Source: SAR86 cluster bacterium
GTDB lineage: Bacteria; Pseudomonadota; Gammaproteobacteria; Magnimaribacterales; Magnimaribacteraceae
Assembly: GCA_022447025.1 (NCBI GenBank)
Contig: JAKUUL010000007.1
Coordinates: 1 to 41,203, forward strand
Length of the DNA: 41,203 nucleotides
Direction: 5' to 3'
The notes under the pieces were generated by a model. The model was not told the DNA's origin. It did not search any database and saw only the letters and a program-made list of their open reading frames with translations. Each line of letters begins with the position of its first letter. Position 1 is the first letter of the stretch. Below, in pieces: positions 27,089 to 37,604 of the stretch. The position numbers were made by a program, and so were the translations under genes.

Positions 27089-27441
27089 GGGGGCGAACTG
27101 GATTCGACGGCAGTTACAAACCCACGAGTGCATGTCGAGAAGGTAGTAATTCTCGTAAATCAACTACTACAAACATGTTAGTTGGCGAAAACGCAGACTA
27201 CGCTTTAGCAGCTTAAATTGCTAACTGTTTTAACCTGGTGTCCGTGCCATTGTTACGACAGACGACTTCACGGACTGCGGACGTTGTAGTTCTCATATAC
27301 AACTTCTTAAGTAAACATGAGATCGCTTAATAAGCCCTGTTCATCGGGCCCTATTAAGCAAAATTAATAGATGAAACTAAACATGTAGATCTTATGGCAG
27401 AGTACTGGTGGACGCGGGTTCAATTCCCGCCGCCTCCACCA
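27089..27441 (+). ncRNA. ssrA: Transfer-messenger RNA (tmRNA)
   Basis: The 353-nt RNA starts GGGGGCGAACTGGATTCGACG, whose first seven bases pair with CGCCTCC at 27430-27436 region of the 3' end (one G-U), followed by discriminator A and an encoded CCA. The T arm GGGTTCAATTCCC is intact. The reading frame for the tag runs 27184-27216: GGC GAA AAC GCA GAC TAC GCT TTA GCA GCT TAA, giving GENADYALAA, preceded by UAGUU as in E. coli (UAGUC). Downstream GC-rich complementary segments (for example around 27331-27357) are the pseudoknots. It rescues stalled ribosomes with SmpB, encoded nearby. Confidence 0.96.
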
Positions 27442-27461
27442 TAAGGTATTATTATATTTTT

Positions 27462-28829
27462 ATGGATAGAAGAAAATTCTTAATGTTTAGTGGACTGGGC
27501 TTAGGCTCTGCTGCCTTGCTGGGTTGGGGTTTTAATAGCTTTAATATCTTAGGTAGAGAAAATTATTATCTTCAAGGAAACTTTGCTCCCGTAAAAGAAA
27601 TAATCACTGAAGATAGACTCGAAGTTGTAGGAAACATTCCCAAAGATTTATCAGGCTTATATTTAAGAAATGGCCCTAATCCAATGAGTAAACCAAACAT
27701 AAAAAAATATCATTGGTTTGGTGGGGAAGGAATGCTACATGGAGTTAGGCTTGATGGCGGTAAAGCAGTTTGGTATAGAAATAGACAAGTGGGAGGGAAT
27801 AATGCCAACACACATGTAATTTCTCACGCTAAGAAAATTTATGCCATAGTTGAAGCCGGAGGAAGTCCAGTTGAAATAGACCAAGAACTTAACTCTTTAA
27901 CCGAAGAGCCCTTTTATGGAACCCTAAAAACAGGCTTTACCGCTCATACTAAACTAGACCCGGAGTCTAAAGAATTGCATGGTATTACATATAATTTTCC
28001 AAGAGGTACTTATGAGGCCCATCATGTTGTAGTTGGTAAAGATGGAAGGATTAATAGAGCCGATTTATTACCACTATCTAGCGGGACCATGTTGCATGAA
28101 TGTGCTATCACTGAAAATTATGTCTTGGTTTTTGACCTTTCAATAACTTTCAGTTTTTTGAAGTTAGGTACAGGGTACTTCCCGTTCTCTTGGAACAACG
28201 ATCATCAGGCAAGGATTGGGCTACTCAACAGGAAAACAAATGATGGGGTTATCAAGTGGTTCAGCATAGATCCTTGTTATTTCTTTCACACAGTAAATGC
28301 TTACGAAGATGAAAGAGGTAATGTCATCGTGGATGCCATGAAATACCAGAAACTATTTGATGAAGACTGGAATGGCCCTTTCACTGAGTTCCCTCCTCAC
28401 TTAACTAGGTGGTCACTTAATTTATCTACAGGCAATGCTTCAGAACAGCAGTTAGATGACCTTCCTGCTGAATTTCCTAGAATGCATCCTGATTTAAATG
28501 GAAAGGTTAACCGCTATGGTTATTCTTTAGGTGTTGGTTCAGGTCAAAAACCAGACTTTGGAAGGATTATTAAGTACGACTTTGCTAAGAACACCAATGA
28601 GGTATATGAATTGAGTGAGGAAATGGAAGGGGCGGAACCCGTTTTCATACCCGCAGAAAATCAAAAAAGTGAAGATGAAGGTTATTTATTGCTTTATGTT
28701 TATAACAAAGAGACTAATAAGAGCGATCTAGTCATCTTTGATGCTCAAAGTATCAAGTCAGGTCCTAGGGCGACAGTTAAATTACCTCAAAGAGTTCCAT
28801 TCGGTTTCCACGGTAGTTGGGTTCCTGCC
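27462..28829 (+). CDS. Tat-exported carotenoid-cleavage-type oxygenase
   Basis: From the ATG at 27462 the product is about 456 residues. The frame extends upstream into tmRNA (27408), which must be rejected as a start. The N-terminus MDRRKFLMFSGLGLGS has the twin-arginine pattern and a hydrophobic stretch, so export in folded form is likely. The four iron-binding His of the RPE65/carotenoid cleavage oxygenase beta-propeller are present: H162 (TAHTKLDP), H212 (LHEC), H276 (FHTVNAY) and H450 (FGFHGSW), with the family entry LRNGPNP. Members cleave carotenoids, apocarotenals, stilbenes or isoeugenol; the substrate is unknown. The stop codon is followed 6 nt later by the hydrolase gene. Confidence 0.9.
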
Positions 28830-28838
28830 TAGAATCTA

Positions 28839-29813
28839 ATGAAAAAAGTAATTAAATGGGTTGGGCTGTTATTACTGGCATCTTTAATTTGTATTATTTA
28901 TATAGGAACTTATTTTGATATTCCTCGAGAAGAATTAGAGGCTAAGTATGCTACTGGGGCTTCTCAATTTCTAACTTTAGATGACGGTACCCGTATTCAT
29001 TATCGAGATGAAGGGAACCAGCAAGGTCAGGTCATTGTTCTCGTCCACGGATTCAATGGTTCTTTATTTAATTTTGAAAGACTTGTTCCCTATTTATCCA
29101 AAGACTATCGACTAGTTAGTCTAGATCTTCCAGCTTTTGGTCTTACTGGCGCAATACCATCAGGAGATTACTCAACAGAAAGATTTATGAAAACAATTAA
29201 TCAGCTTGTTGATTCTTTAAATATAGATAAATTTTCAATTGCAGGGAATTCCATGGGAGGTGGAGTGTCATGGAGATACACACTGGAACATCCTGAACAA
29301 ATTAATAGCCTTATATTGATAGCTTCCTCAAGCGTAAGAGTCGAAGGAGAAAAAGAAGCGGAACCTGATGAGGATGAAAGTTCTCCTTTGGCATGGAGAT
29401 TATTATCTTCTAACTTCACAAGAAAGATTTTATTAGTTTTTACCCCAAAATTCCTTGCCGAACAAGGCTTAAAAACATCTGTTTATGATCAAGATTTGGC
29501 TACCAAAGAATGGGCCAACGAATTCCATGAATTAGTTCTTTTAGAAGGTTCCCGGGAGGCAATTATTTCGATGTTCTCGGGTGACAGGTATGGCAATGAA
29601 ACCCCTGAAATATTTAAACAAATTAGCGCTCCTACATTGGTTATTCATGGCGAAGAGGATAACTTAATTGACGTAGAGAGCTCGAAGCATTTTGAAGAGA
29701 ATATTCCTGAGGTAGCGGTAAAGATTTATTCTAATATAGGTCACTTACCTATGTACGAAGACCCTGAAAGAACTGCGAAAGATATTAGAGATTTTATTGA
29801 TACCATAAGATGA
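28839..29813 (+). CDS. Membrane-anchored alpha/beta hydrolase
   Basis: The product is 324 residues. Lys-rich residues 1-6 and a hydrophobic helix (about 7-26) indicate an N-in anchor or uncleaved signal with the enzyme in the periplasm. The fold shows the HGFNGS oxyanion motif, nucleophile Ser138 in GNSMGG, Asp274 in EEDNLID and His302 in GHLPMYEDPE: a complete Ser-Asp-His triad. It resembles meta-cleavage-product hydrolases and esterases; substrate not assignable. It starts 6-9 nt after the oxygenase and overlaps the GNAT gene by 4 nt (ATGA), so the three are likely one transcript. Confidence 0.88.
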   Translation: MKKVIKWVGLLLLASLICIIYIGTYFDIPREELEAKYATGASQFLTLDDGTRIHYRDEGNQQGQVIVLVHGFNGSLFNFERLVPYLSKDYRLVSLDLPAFGLTGAIPSGDYSTERFMKTINQLVDSLNIDKFSIAGNSMGGGVSWRYTLEHPEQINSLILIASSSVRVEGEKEAEPDEDESSPLAWRLLSSNFTRKILLVFTPKFLAEQGLKTSVYDQDLATKEWANEFHELVLLEGSREAIISMFSGDRYGNETPEIFKQISAPTLVIHGEEDNLIDVESSKHFEENIPEVAVKIYSNIGHLPMYEDPERTAKDIRDFIDTIR

Positions 29814-30340
29814 CTACGGCATTGATTATTAGAGATGCCATAAATAAAGACTTAGATAGTATTTATGAAGTTGTGTCACTTGCTTTCCAGGGAGAGCAAA
29901 ATGTACGAGATGGAGAAATTATCCAAGCTAGATTGGTCAAAGAACTTATTCAAGACAATGACGATATAGTCAATTTAGTAGCAGAAGACTCAGTCATCGT
30001 GGGACATGTTTTTGTCTCCCCTGTTACTTTAGAACCTGACGCAGGGTTGTCTTGTGGTCAAGTATCTCCTTTGTCTGTGCTTCCGGAATTTCAATCCGAA
30101 GGAATAGGCAGCGCTCTTATGCAAGCGGTAATTGAGAAGAGCAAGAATGAGGGATTGGATGCCTTATTCCTCTTAGGTGACCCTAATTACTACAAAAAAT
30201 TTGGTTTTGTCGCTTCTGCCGTTAAAAGTGCTTACGGACCTTCGGAATACTTTCAAGAACTAGAGCTTAAGGCTAATTGTTTAGAATCGCTAAACGTTCA
30301 TGTACATCTAGCCCCAGCCTTTATTAGACTAGAACTGTGA
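29810..30340 (+). CDS. GNAT-family N-acetyltransferase (YhbS-like)
   Basis: The product is 176 residues. The acetyl-CoA binding motif A is VLPEFQSEGIGSALMQAVIE, and the following LFLLGDPNYYKKFGF is typical of the YhbS group. The acceptor substrate cannot be deduced. It begins inside the hydrolase stop codon, showing translational coupling. Start ATG 29810. Confidence 0.85.
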   Translation: MTTALIIRDAINKDLDSIYEVVSLAFQGEQNVRDGEIIQARLVKELIQDNDDIVNLVAEDSVIVGHVFVSPVTLEPDAGLSCGQVSPLSVLPEFQSEGIGSALMQAVIEKSKNEGLDALFLLGDPNYYKKFGFVASAVKSAYGPSEYFQELELKANCLESLNVHVHLAPAFIRLEL

Positions 30341-30414
30341 AAGCAAATTTCATTTGTTAGACCCAAAAGTTACCTCAATTGCTTAAATTAAGGAACTAAT
30401 GTAGATTTGGTGTC

Positions 30415-31644
30415 ATGTTTGAAATTAATATTATTTGGGTTCTTTTAGTCGTTATAGCTGTCGTTTGGATAGGTCTAGACTTTATTCAATACATGTCTAA
30501 AGGAATCAATCAAGAAAAGGGAGAAGAAAGACCTTCTCCTCAATCTGACACGGAGGTTTCAGTGACAGGAATAACAAAAAATGACGGTCCGGTAGCCGTA
30601 ACAGGCGCCAGTGGATACATTGGATCGAGAGTTGTAGAAGACTTAATGCAACAAGGCTACGAAGTCCACGCTTGTGTCAGAGACAAAAGTAATGGAAAGA
30701 AAGTTGATCATCTACTCAACCTGAATGGTCAAGGGCTTGAAGGCAGTGTGCAATTATTTGAGGCCGACCTTTTAGATCCAGGTAGTTACGATCAGGCTTT
30801 TTCAGGCTGTGCAGGAGTCATTCATGCGGGGGCTGCTCTGGGTTTCAATCGGGAAACGCCACAGGAAGTTTACGACGGATGTTTTACCCAAAATGAACAC
30901 GTGGTTGAATCAGTAAAGAAAGCTGGAACAGTAAAACGCTTAGTTTTTACCAGTTCGTTTGCGGCGGTGGGCCACCCCAGAGAGGAAGGTTATGTATTTT
31001 CTGAGAAAGATTGGTGCGGCGATAATGTGGAAGGCTACAGAGGTGCCTGGACCGAGGAAAACATCTCCAAAAACCGTGATATAGCTTACGCCATGGCCAA
31101 GGCGAATACCGAAAAAATGATCTATAAGGCTGCCGAAGAAGACGGAAGCTTCGAGGCCGTTTCCATTAACCCTTTGCATGTCGTTGGACCTTTAATGACT
31201 GAAAATCATAATCAATTCTTTAGTTGGCAGTTTTTTATTGGGCAATTACTGAAGGGGGAAGATTTTGGTTATATCAATGGCAAGCAGCTTAGAGGCAGCA
31301 CTATGTTATGGAACATGGTGGATGTTCGAGATGTAGCAAGAGCGCACAGGTTAGGTACTGAAAGTCCTAATGCAAAAAATGGTTCACGATACATTCTTTC
31401 TGCAACCGATAGATCAGGCGAAATGTTCACTTGGGAACTTCAAGCCAAACTAAAAGAGTTGTTTCCTGAAATTGAAAACATTGGTGGCGAAGAAATGGAA
31501 GAAGGACAGCCTAAAGAGAAAACTTATGATTCTCCTAGATCTTACTGTTCTTTAGCGATAGAAGAGCTCGGTCTTTCTACTTACTCAATTGAAGATACGT
31601 TAAAGGGTACGGGGGATTCCTACAGAACTTTAGATCTTCTTTAA
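30415..31644 (+). CDS. Membrane-anchored extended SDR (cinnamoyl-CoA/dihydroflavonol reductase-like)
   Basis: The product is 409 residues. A hydrophobic helix (about 5-25) followed by Lys-containing residues suggests a membrane anchor with the enzyme facing the cytoplasm, where its cofactor is. A linker to about 57 precedes the Rossmann motif TGASGYIG (63-70), and the active site is Y225-x3-K229 (YAMAK) with TSSFAAV upstream. The closest groups reduce or oxidise ketone, aldehyde or 3-beta-hydroxysteroid substrates; exact reaction unknown. It starts 74 nt after the GNAT gene, so it may have its own promoter, and overlaps the SMP-30 gene by 4 nt at the 3' ends. Confidence 0.87.
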   Translation: MFEINIIWVLLVVIAVVWIGLDFIQYMSKGINQEKGEERPSPQSDTEVSVTGITKNDGPVAVTGASGYIGSRVVEDLMQQGYEVHACVRDKSNGKKVDHLLNLNGQGLEGSVQLFEADLLDPGSYDQAFSGCAGVIHAGAALGFNRETPQEVYDGCFTQNEHVVESVKKAGTVKRLVFTSSFAAVGHPREEGYVFSEKDWCGDNVEGYRGAWTEENISKNRDIAYAMAKANTEKMIYKAAEEDGSFEAVSINPLHVVGPLMTENHNQFFSWQFFIGQLLKGEDFGYINGKQLRGSTMLWNMVDVRDVARAHRLGTESPNAKNGSRYILSATDRSGEMFTWELQAKLKELFPEIENIGGEEMEEGQPKEKTYDSPRSYCSLAIEELGLSTYSIEDTLKGTGDSYRTLDLL

Positions 31645-32504
31645 GGCAGTCCAGCTCGGGGAACGTCTACGTCAATTACCTCGATCCTTGCGGACCTTTC
31701 CTTTAAGCAAGTCTCTTCTGTGGAGTCGTTTGCAGTAGAAATAAATAGGGTATTTCCGTTTTCACCTCCCAACATACAAGCAAAGGCTCCCCTATCAACT
31801 TCCACCTTATCCAATAAAGCGCCGCCTTCTTGAACCCTAATTACATCATTGGTTGAAGGCGAAGCGACCCAGATTGCTCCTTCTGCATCCAGACAGATTC
31901 CGTCTGGAACAGGCGTATAGCCCTCCTCTATCGATCTTAAATCTGCCCATACTCTTCTATTGGCTAGAGTTCCATCTTCATTGATATCAAACGCTGTTAA
32001 ACAAGAAGCAAAGGTTTCTCCCACTATTAAAGTTTTGTCGTCCGGTGTAATAACAGTTCCGTTAGGGAAAAAAACATTCTCAGCAACTACACAGGGCTCC
32101 TCTCCGGGTCTCACCAAAATTAGATTAGTTGGTTTTATAGATTCTCCCGCATGTAAATCAAAACCAAAATTTCCTACATAAGCATTACCTTTCTTATCAA
32201 CAACCATATCGTTGCAAAAGTGAGTGGCTAATTGACTTAGATCGGCTACCTCAGACAATTCTCCGTTACTAAAAGATAATAATTTTTGATCGTTCATAGA
32301 AACAATAAGCATGGAGCCGTCCGGTGACCAACCCAAACCGGAAGGCTGTTGGGGTGTTTCAACGATGGTTTCCATATTGCCTTTGGTATCTACAGCCAAA
32401 ACCCTATGCGTAAAAAAATCAGAGAAATAAAGTCTTCCGTCGTGCCACCTAGGACCTTCTGTAAATGTTAGGCCCTCAATAAGGACTTCTGTGTTCTTGC
32501 TCAT
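31641..32504 (-). CDS. SMP-30/gluconolactonase-like beta-propeller protein
   Basis: The product is 287 residues. The six-bladed propeller family pattern is clear: Glu16 in FTEGPRW, Asn in CNDMVVD, Asn in FFPNGTVI and Asp in PVPDGICLD provide the expected divalent-metal ligands. Members hydrolyse lactones or related esters; the true substrate cannot be read. No signal peptide. A strong GGGAGGAAAA ribosome binding site precedes the ATG at 32504. It is divergent from the LLM gene across an 87-nt region that carries a perfect inverted repeat. Confidence 0.88.
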   Translation of the reverse strand: MSKNTEVLIEGLTFTEGPRWHDGRLYFSDFFTHRVLAVDTKGNMETIVETPQQPSGLGWSPDGSMLIVSMNDQKLLSFSNGELSEVADLSQLATHFCNDMVVDKKGNAYVGNFGFDLHAGESIKPTNLILVRPGEEPCVVAENVFFPNGTVITPDDKTLIVGETFASCLTAFDINEDGTLANRRVWADLRSIEEGYTPVPDGICLDAEGAIWVASPSTNDVIRVQEGGALLDKVEVDRGAFACMLGGENGNTLFISTANDSTEETCLKERSARIEVIDVDVPRAGLP

Positions 32505-32526
32505 GTTTAAATTTTCCTCCCAATAC

Positions 32527-32542
32527 GTAAATGGATATTTAC
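32527..32542. promoter_or_regulatory. Inverted repeat in the divergent SMP-30 / LLM promoter region
   Basis: GTAAAT-GGAT-ATTTAC: a perfect 6-bp arm dyad with a 4-nt centre, 23 nt from the SMP-30 start and 50 nt from the LLM start. A TATAAA (32566-32571) for the LLM gene lies downstream. The dyad could be an operator; it is too AT-rich to be a terminator. Confidence 0.4.
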
Positions 32543-32591
32543 CAATACAGCTTATTAAAGCAAACTATAAATCAAACCTCAGGAAAGAAAC

Positions 32592-33392
32592 ATGCATATT
32601 GGGTTAATGATTAGAAACATGGGCGATCAATCGACCAGAGAAATCATGGCGGGAGCAGCATTGGCAGCTGAAGAAAGGGAATTTGAATCCATCTGGGTGG
32701 TAGATCATATTGCCATCCCACCAGAAGACTCCGAAGGCTCTGGTGGTCGTTATGTCGACATTTTGAGCAGTTTAGCCTGGCTGGCAGGATTAACTTCAAC
32801 CATCAAATTGGGAAGCGGGGTTTTGATTGCGCCCTATCGTGAAATCTTACCGACGGCTAAACAAATCGCGAGCATCCAAGAGCTATCGGGCAATCGTTTG
32901 TTATTGGGTATCGGTCTTGGATGGATGGATGCTGAGTTCAAAGCTCTTGGGGTTGATCGGAAAAAGAGAGGAAAGAAGACGGACGAACTATTAACTTTTT
33001 TAAATACAGCTTTTAATCAGGATGAGGTCGAATTAAATGAACAAAAATTTTTGTTTAAGCCCAGACCCCCTAAACCGCCTATATACATAGCAGGATCTAA
33101 AGATTACTCAATTAAAAGGGCCGTAAAGCATGGGGACGGATGGATCCCTATTGTGGGTGCTCCTGAAGAATTCAAAGAAAGTTTAGAAATGTATCGGGAG
33201 CTCTGTGACTCTGAAAATAAACCCAGCGACCAAATTAGTGTGGTCAGCAGGCTAGATCTTGAGGATAAAAATTTAAGTAAAGAGAAATTATTGAAATTTG
33301 AAGATATGGGAATAGAAAGAATTGTTTGTGGCTTACCTTATGAAGATCTGGACGATTATTTAAATAAAATAGATTTTATTAAGTCCCTTTAG
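32592..33392 (+). CDS. Luciferase-like (LLM class) flavin/F420-type oxidoreductase
   Basis: The product is 266 residues, a TIM-barrel LLM protein. Recognisable parts are the N-terminal MHIGLMIRNMGDQ, VVDHIAIPPE, the conserved LGSGVLIAPYREILPTAKQ strand-helix, and LLLGIGLGWMDAEFKALG. The pattern matches the group often named TIGR03619-type F420-dependent oxidoreductases, although many members in proteobacteria probably use FMN. Substrate unknown. AGGAAAG gives a good ribosome binding site for the ATG at 32592. The stop interlocks with that of the GT9 gene on the opposite strand. Confidence 0.87.
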   Translation: MHIGLMIRNMGDQSTREIMAGAALAAEEREFESIWVVDHIAIPPEDSEGSGGRYVDILSSLAWLAGLTSTIKLGSGVLIAPYREILPTAKQIASIQELSGNRLLLGIGLGWMDAEFKALGVDRKKRGKKTDELLTFLNTAFNQDEVELNEQKFLFKPRPPKPPIYIAGSKDYSIKRAVKHGDGWIPIVGAPEEFKESLEMYRELCDSENKPSDQISVVSRLDLEDKNLSKEKLLKFEDMGIERIVCGLPYEDLDDYLNKIDFIKSL

Positions 33393-34423
33393 TTAATTAA
33401 TCTATCAACCTCCTCGATAACCCTTTCTACGGAAATATAACAAAGGCATTTCTTATACTTTCCTTCCATATGCCCGTGTGTTTGGCAAAACTCTTCTTGG
33501 CCTCTAGCAATAATTGACACTTTATCGGACCAAGGTCTCCAATTAACCGGATTGCTTGGGCCAAATAAAGTCACTCCGCTGACCCCTACTGCTGCCCCTA
33601 TATGAGAAGCTACCGAATCTAATCCAATGAAGAATCTAGATTCTTTAATTAAAGCAGCTAATTCAATTAAGCTAGTTTTTCCTCCTAGATTAATTACTTT
33701 GGCTTTTGTTAACTCTTCAATATCTTTTAAATATTGAATTTCCATTTGATCTGGACCTGAAGTCAAAACCACCTTTAATCCCTGATTGGCATAGTGGTCC
33801 ATCAATTTAGCGAAAGCTTCCTTCTTCCATAACTTAGTTTCTCGTCTTGATACGGGATGAAATAAACAATAATTAGTTCCAATAGCATATTTCTCATTTA
33901 TCTCGTTAGCTTCTTGAGGGATTATTAAACTCAATCCAACTTCCTTTTTTATACTGGACAATCCTAAGGTTTTTAGGGCGCTTAGATTTCTTTCAACAAT
34001 ATGACCTTCTCCGGCTTCCGGAAAAATAAAAGTGAAGCTTTTTACCCAAAAAGACTTTCGTCTTTTTACATCATCCACTCCAGCCGTCTTAGCTCCCCTC
34101 AAGCATCTCGCCATCAAAGCCATTCGCCACTGCGTAGTGAGAAACACACCAAAATCGTAATCGGTCCTATTTAGTTTTCTTAATAATTGAATTTCCTTGA
34201 AAATTCTTTTTATCACGTTGGCATTAGATGAGGGTTCCGCTTCGATAATATTATTTACTCTATGATCTGATTCAAGGATAGAACCCGTGCCTTTATAAAC
34301 CAGTAAATCAATAATGGAATCTGGATAATTTTCTTTAATTTCATTGATCATAGGAGTGGTTAGAAGAACATCTCCATGAAATCTAAGAACGGCTACTAGG
34401 AATCTTTGTGTTTTCTCAACCAT
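33389..34423 (-). CDS. Glycosyltransferase family 9, LPS heptosyltransferase-like
   Basis: The product is 344 residues. It opens FLVAVLRFHGDVLLTTPMI, the GT9 acceptor-side start, and has the donor-binding GLDSVASHIGAAVGV then TLFGPSNPVNWRPW in the C-terminal domain. GT9 enzymes add heptose (or related sugars) to the LPS core at the cytoplasmic face of the inner membrane. A WaaQ/RfaQ-type enzyme is most likely, but the sugar and position are not provable here. The C-terminus has Cys in EFCQTHGH and KKCLCYIS. It is divergent from rpsT with a 70-nt gap. Confidence 0.85.
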   Translation of the reverse strand: MVEKTQRFLVAVLRFHGDVLLTTPMINEIKENYPDSIIDLLVYKGTGSILESDHRVNNIIEAEPSSNANVIKRIFKEIQLLRKLNRTDYDFGVFLTTQWRMALMARCLRGAKTAGVDDVKRRKSFWVKSFTFIFPEAGEGHIVERNLSALKTLGLSSIKKEVGLSLIIPQEANEINEKYAIGTNYCLFHPVSRRETKLWKKEAFAKLMDHYANQGLKVVLTSGPDQMEIQYLKDIEELTKAKVINLGGKTSLIELAALIKESRFFIGLDSVASHIGAAVGVSGVTLFGPSNPVNWRPWSDKVSIIARGQEEFCQTHGHMEGKYKKCLCYISVERVIEEVDRLIN

Positions 34424-34437
34424 TTACTGAAACTCGC

Positions 34438-34466
34438 TTGACACTGGTCTTTCCAGAATGCATTAT
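34438..34466 (+). promoter_or_regulatory. rpsT promoter, near-consensus sigma-70
   Basis: TTGACA (34438-34443), exactly 17 nt, CATTAT (34461-34466), then a GC-rich discriminator GCGCGACTC. The initiation site should be near 34473, about 20 nt before the ATG. A GC-rich discriminator is typical of ppGpp-repressed ribosomal promoters. Confidence 0.8.
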
Positions 34467-34493
34467 GCGCGACTCTTAATCTAAGACAAGTTT

Positions 34494-34765
34494 ATGGCAA
34501 ACAGAGAAAAGCTAAGAATTAAATCTGCATTAAAAAGAGCCAAGCAGAATATCAAAAGAAATGCTTTAAAAAGCTCTCAAAGAGCGCTTACTAGGACAGC
34601 TGTTAAGGCTGTAAAGACAGCGATAGACTCTGGAGACAAACAATCTGCTTCGGAAGCTTTTAAAAAGGCTGAGAAAGTGCTCGATACGATGGCAAATAAG
34701 AAAATCATTCATGCCAATAAGGCATCGAGAACCAAATCACGCCTGAGTAAAAGAATAAAATCTCT

Positions 34766-34769
<4 letters not shown>
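34494..34769 (+). CDS. rpsT: 30S ribosomal protein S20
   Basis: The product is 91 residues (87 in E. coli), strongly basic (Lys, Arg), with the three-helix S20 pattern: REKLRIKSALKRAKQN near the N-terminus and IIHANKASRTKSRLSKRI at the C-terminus. S20 binds 16S rRNA at the base of the 30S body. It has its own promoter, a weak ribosome binding site (AAGACAAG), and its stop interlocks with the proB stop on the other strand (TTAA). Confidence 0.96.
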
Positions 34770-36887
<2,118 letters not shown>

Positions 36888-36914
36888 TTAAAATAAGTGA
36901 AGGAAAGTAAAACC

Positions 36915-37172
36915 CTAAGAGGGTTCTACATTGATAAATTGGCGAAGTTTTATTCCCTTTTTTGTAAAAGAAACCTTGCCGTCTATTTTTGCGAAAAGGG
37001 TATGGTCTTTACCGCAGCCTACATTTTTTCCTGGGTGAAACTTTGTGCCTCTCTGTCTTACGAGAATTGAACCCGCAGAGACAGCTTCCCCACCAAACCG
37101 CTTAACTCCTAGACGTTTAGCGTTAGAGTCTCTTCCGTTCCTACTACTTCCACCTGCTTTTTTATGTGCCAT
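36915..37172 (-). CDS. rpmA: 50S ribosomal protein L27
   Basis: The product is 85 residues, equal in length to E. coli L27, with [20 protein letters not shown] at the N-terminus, the extension that reaches the peptidyl transferase centre. There is no cleaved Firmicutes-type leader. The gene follows rplU after 14 nt, so both are read from the promoter at 37534-37562. Confidence 0.98.
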   Translation of the reverse strand: MAHKKAGGSSRNGRDSNAKRLGVKRFGGEAVSAGSILVRQRGTKFHPGKNVGCGKDHTLFAKIDGKVSFTKKGIKLRQFINVEPS

Positions 37173-37186
37173 AACTAATATATAAA

Positions 37187-37498
37187 CTAAGAGTTTATTG
37201 CCTCTATTAGGACCTCAGTAAAATTTTGTCTGTGCCCTTGTGTCCTACGATAGTCTTTTCTTCTTTTCATCTTAAAAACTATTAATTTATCTGATTTCCC
37301 ATGCCTTACAACTTTTCCAGTCACTTTTGCTTTTTCAAGATAAGGGGTGCCAACCTTTGAGTCTTTCCCATCAGAGATCATTAAGACTTTGTCAAACTCT
37401 ACTTTTGAGCCCTCCTCTCCAGTCAAAAGCTCAACTTGAAGTGAATCTCCTTCACTAACCTTATGTTGTTTCCCTCCGCTTTCTATAACTGCAAACAT
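37187..37498 (-). CDS. rplU: 50S ribosomal protein L21
   Basis: From the ATG at 37498 the product is 103 residues, the same as E. coli L21, opening [18 protein letters not shown]. The frame extends four codons upstream to a TTG (37510), but that codon overlaps the TTTTTGAGG ribosome binding site, so the ATG is the start. L21 binds 23S rRNA near L20. The C-terminal [13 protein letters not shown] is the basic RNA-binding part. Confidence 0.97.
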   Translation of the reverse strand: MFAVIESGGKQHKVSEGDSLQVELLTGEEGSKVEFDKVLMISDGKDSKVGTPYLEKAKVTGKVVRHGKSDKLIVFKMKRRKDYRRTQGHRQNFTEVLIEAINS

Positions 37499-37533
37499 TT
37501 TTAACCTCAAAAACTGGAAATCTGAGGGTGCGC

Positions 37534-37562
37534 ACTATACGAAAAAGAAAAACTTATCGCAA
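37534..37562 (-). promoter_or_regulatory. rplU-rpmA promoter
   Basis: On the minus strand TTGCGA (37562-37557), 17 nt, TATAGT (37539-37534), then GCGCACCC as GC-rich discriminator. Both boxes match 4-5 of 6. Its layout parallels the rpsT promoter, suggesting shared growth-rate control. Confidence 0.75.
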
Positions 37563-37604
37563 TAAAAGAATCTAAGTTTAAGATACTCTAGAATATAAAA
37601 AATT

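Noticed and set aside
27410-27441. tRNA gene 3' end (GGGTTCAATTCCC...CCA)
   Set aside because: This T arm and CCA belong to tmRNA; there is no D arm or anticodon arm immediately upstream.
27408-27461. In-frame extension of the oxygenase gene upstream to an ATG at 27408
   Set aside because: This ATG is inside the 3' end of tmRNA (acceptor/T-arm region). The extension reads through the T arm and CCA, and the Tat signal only starts at the ATG at 27462.
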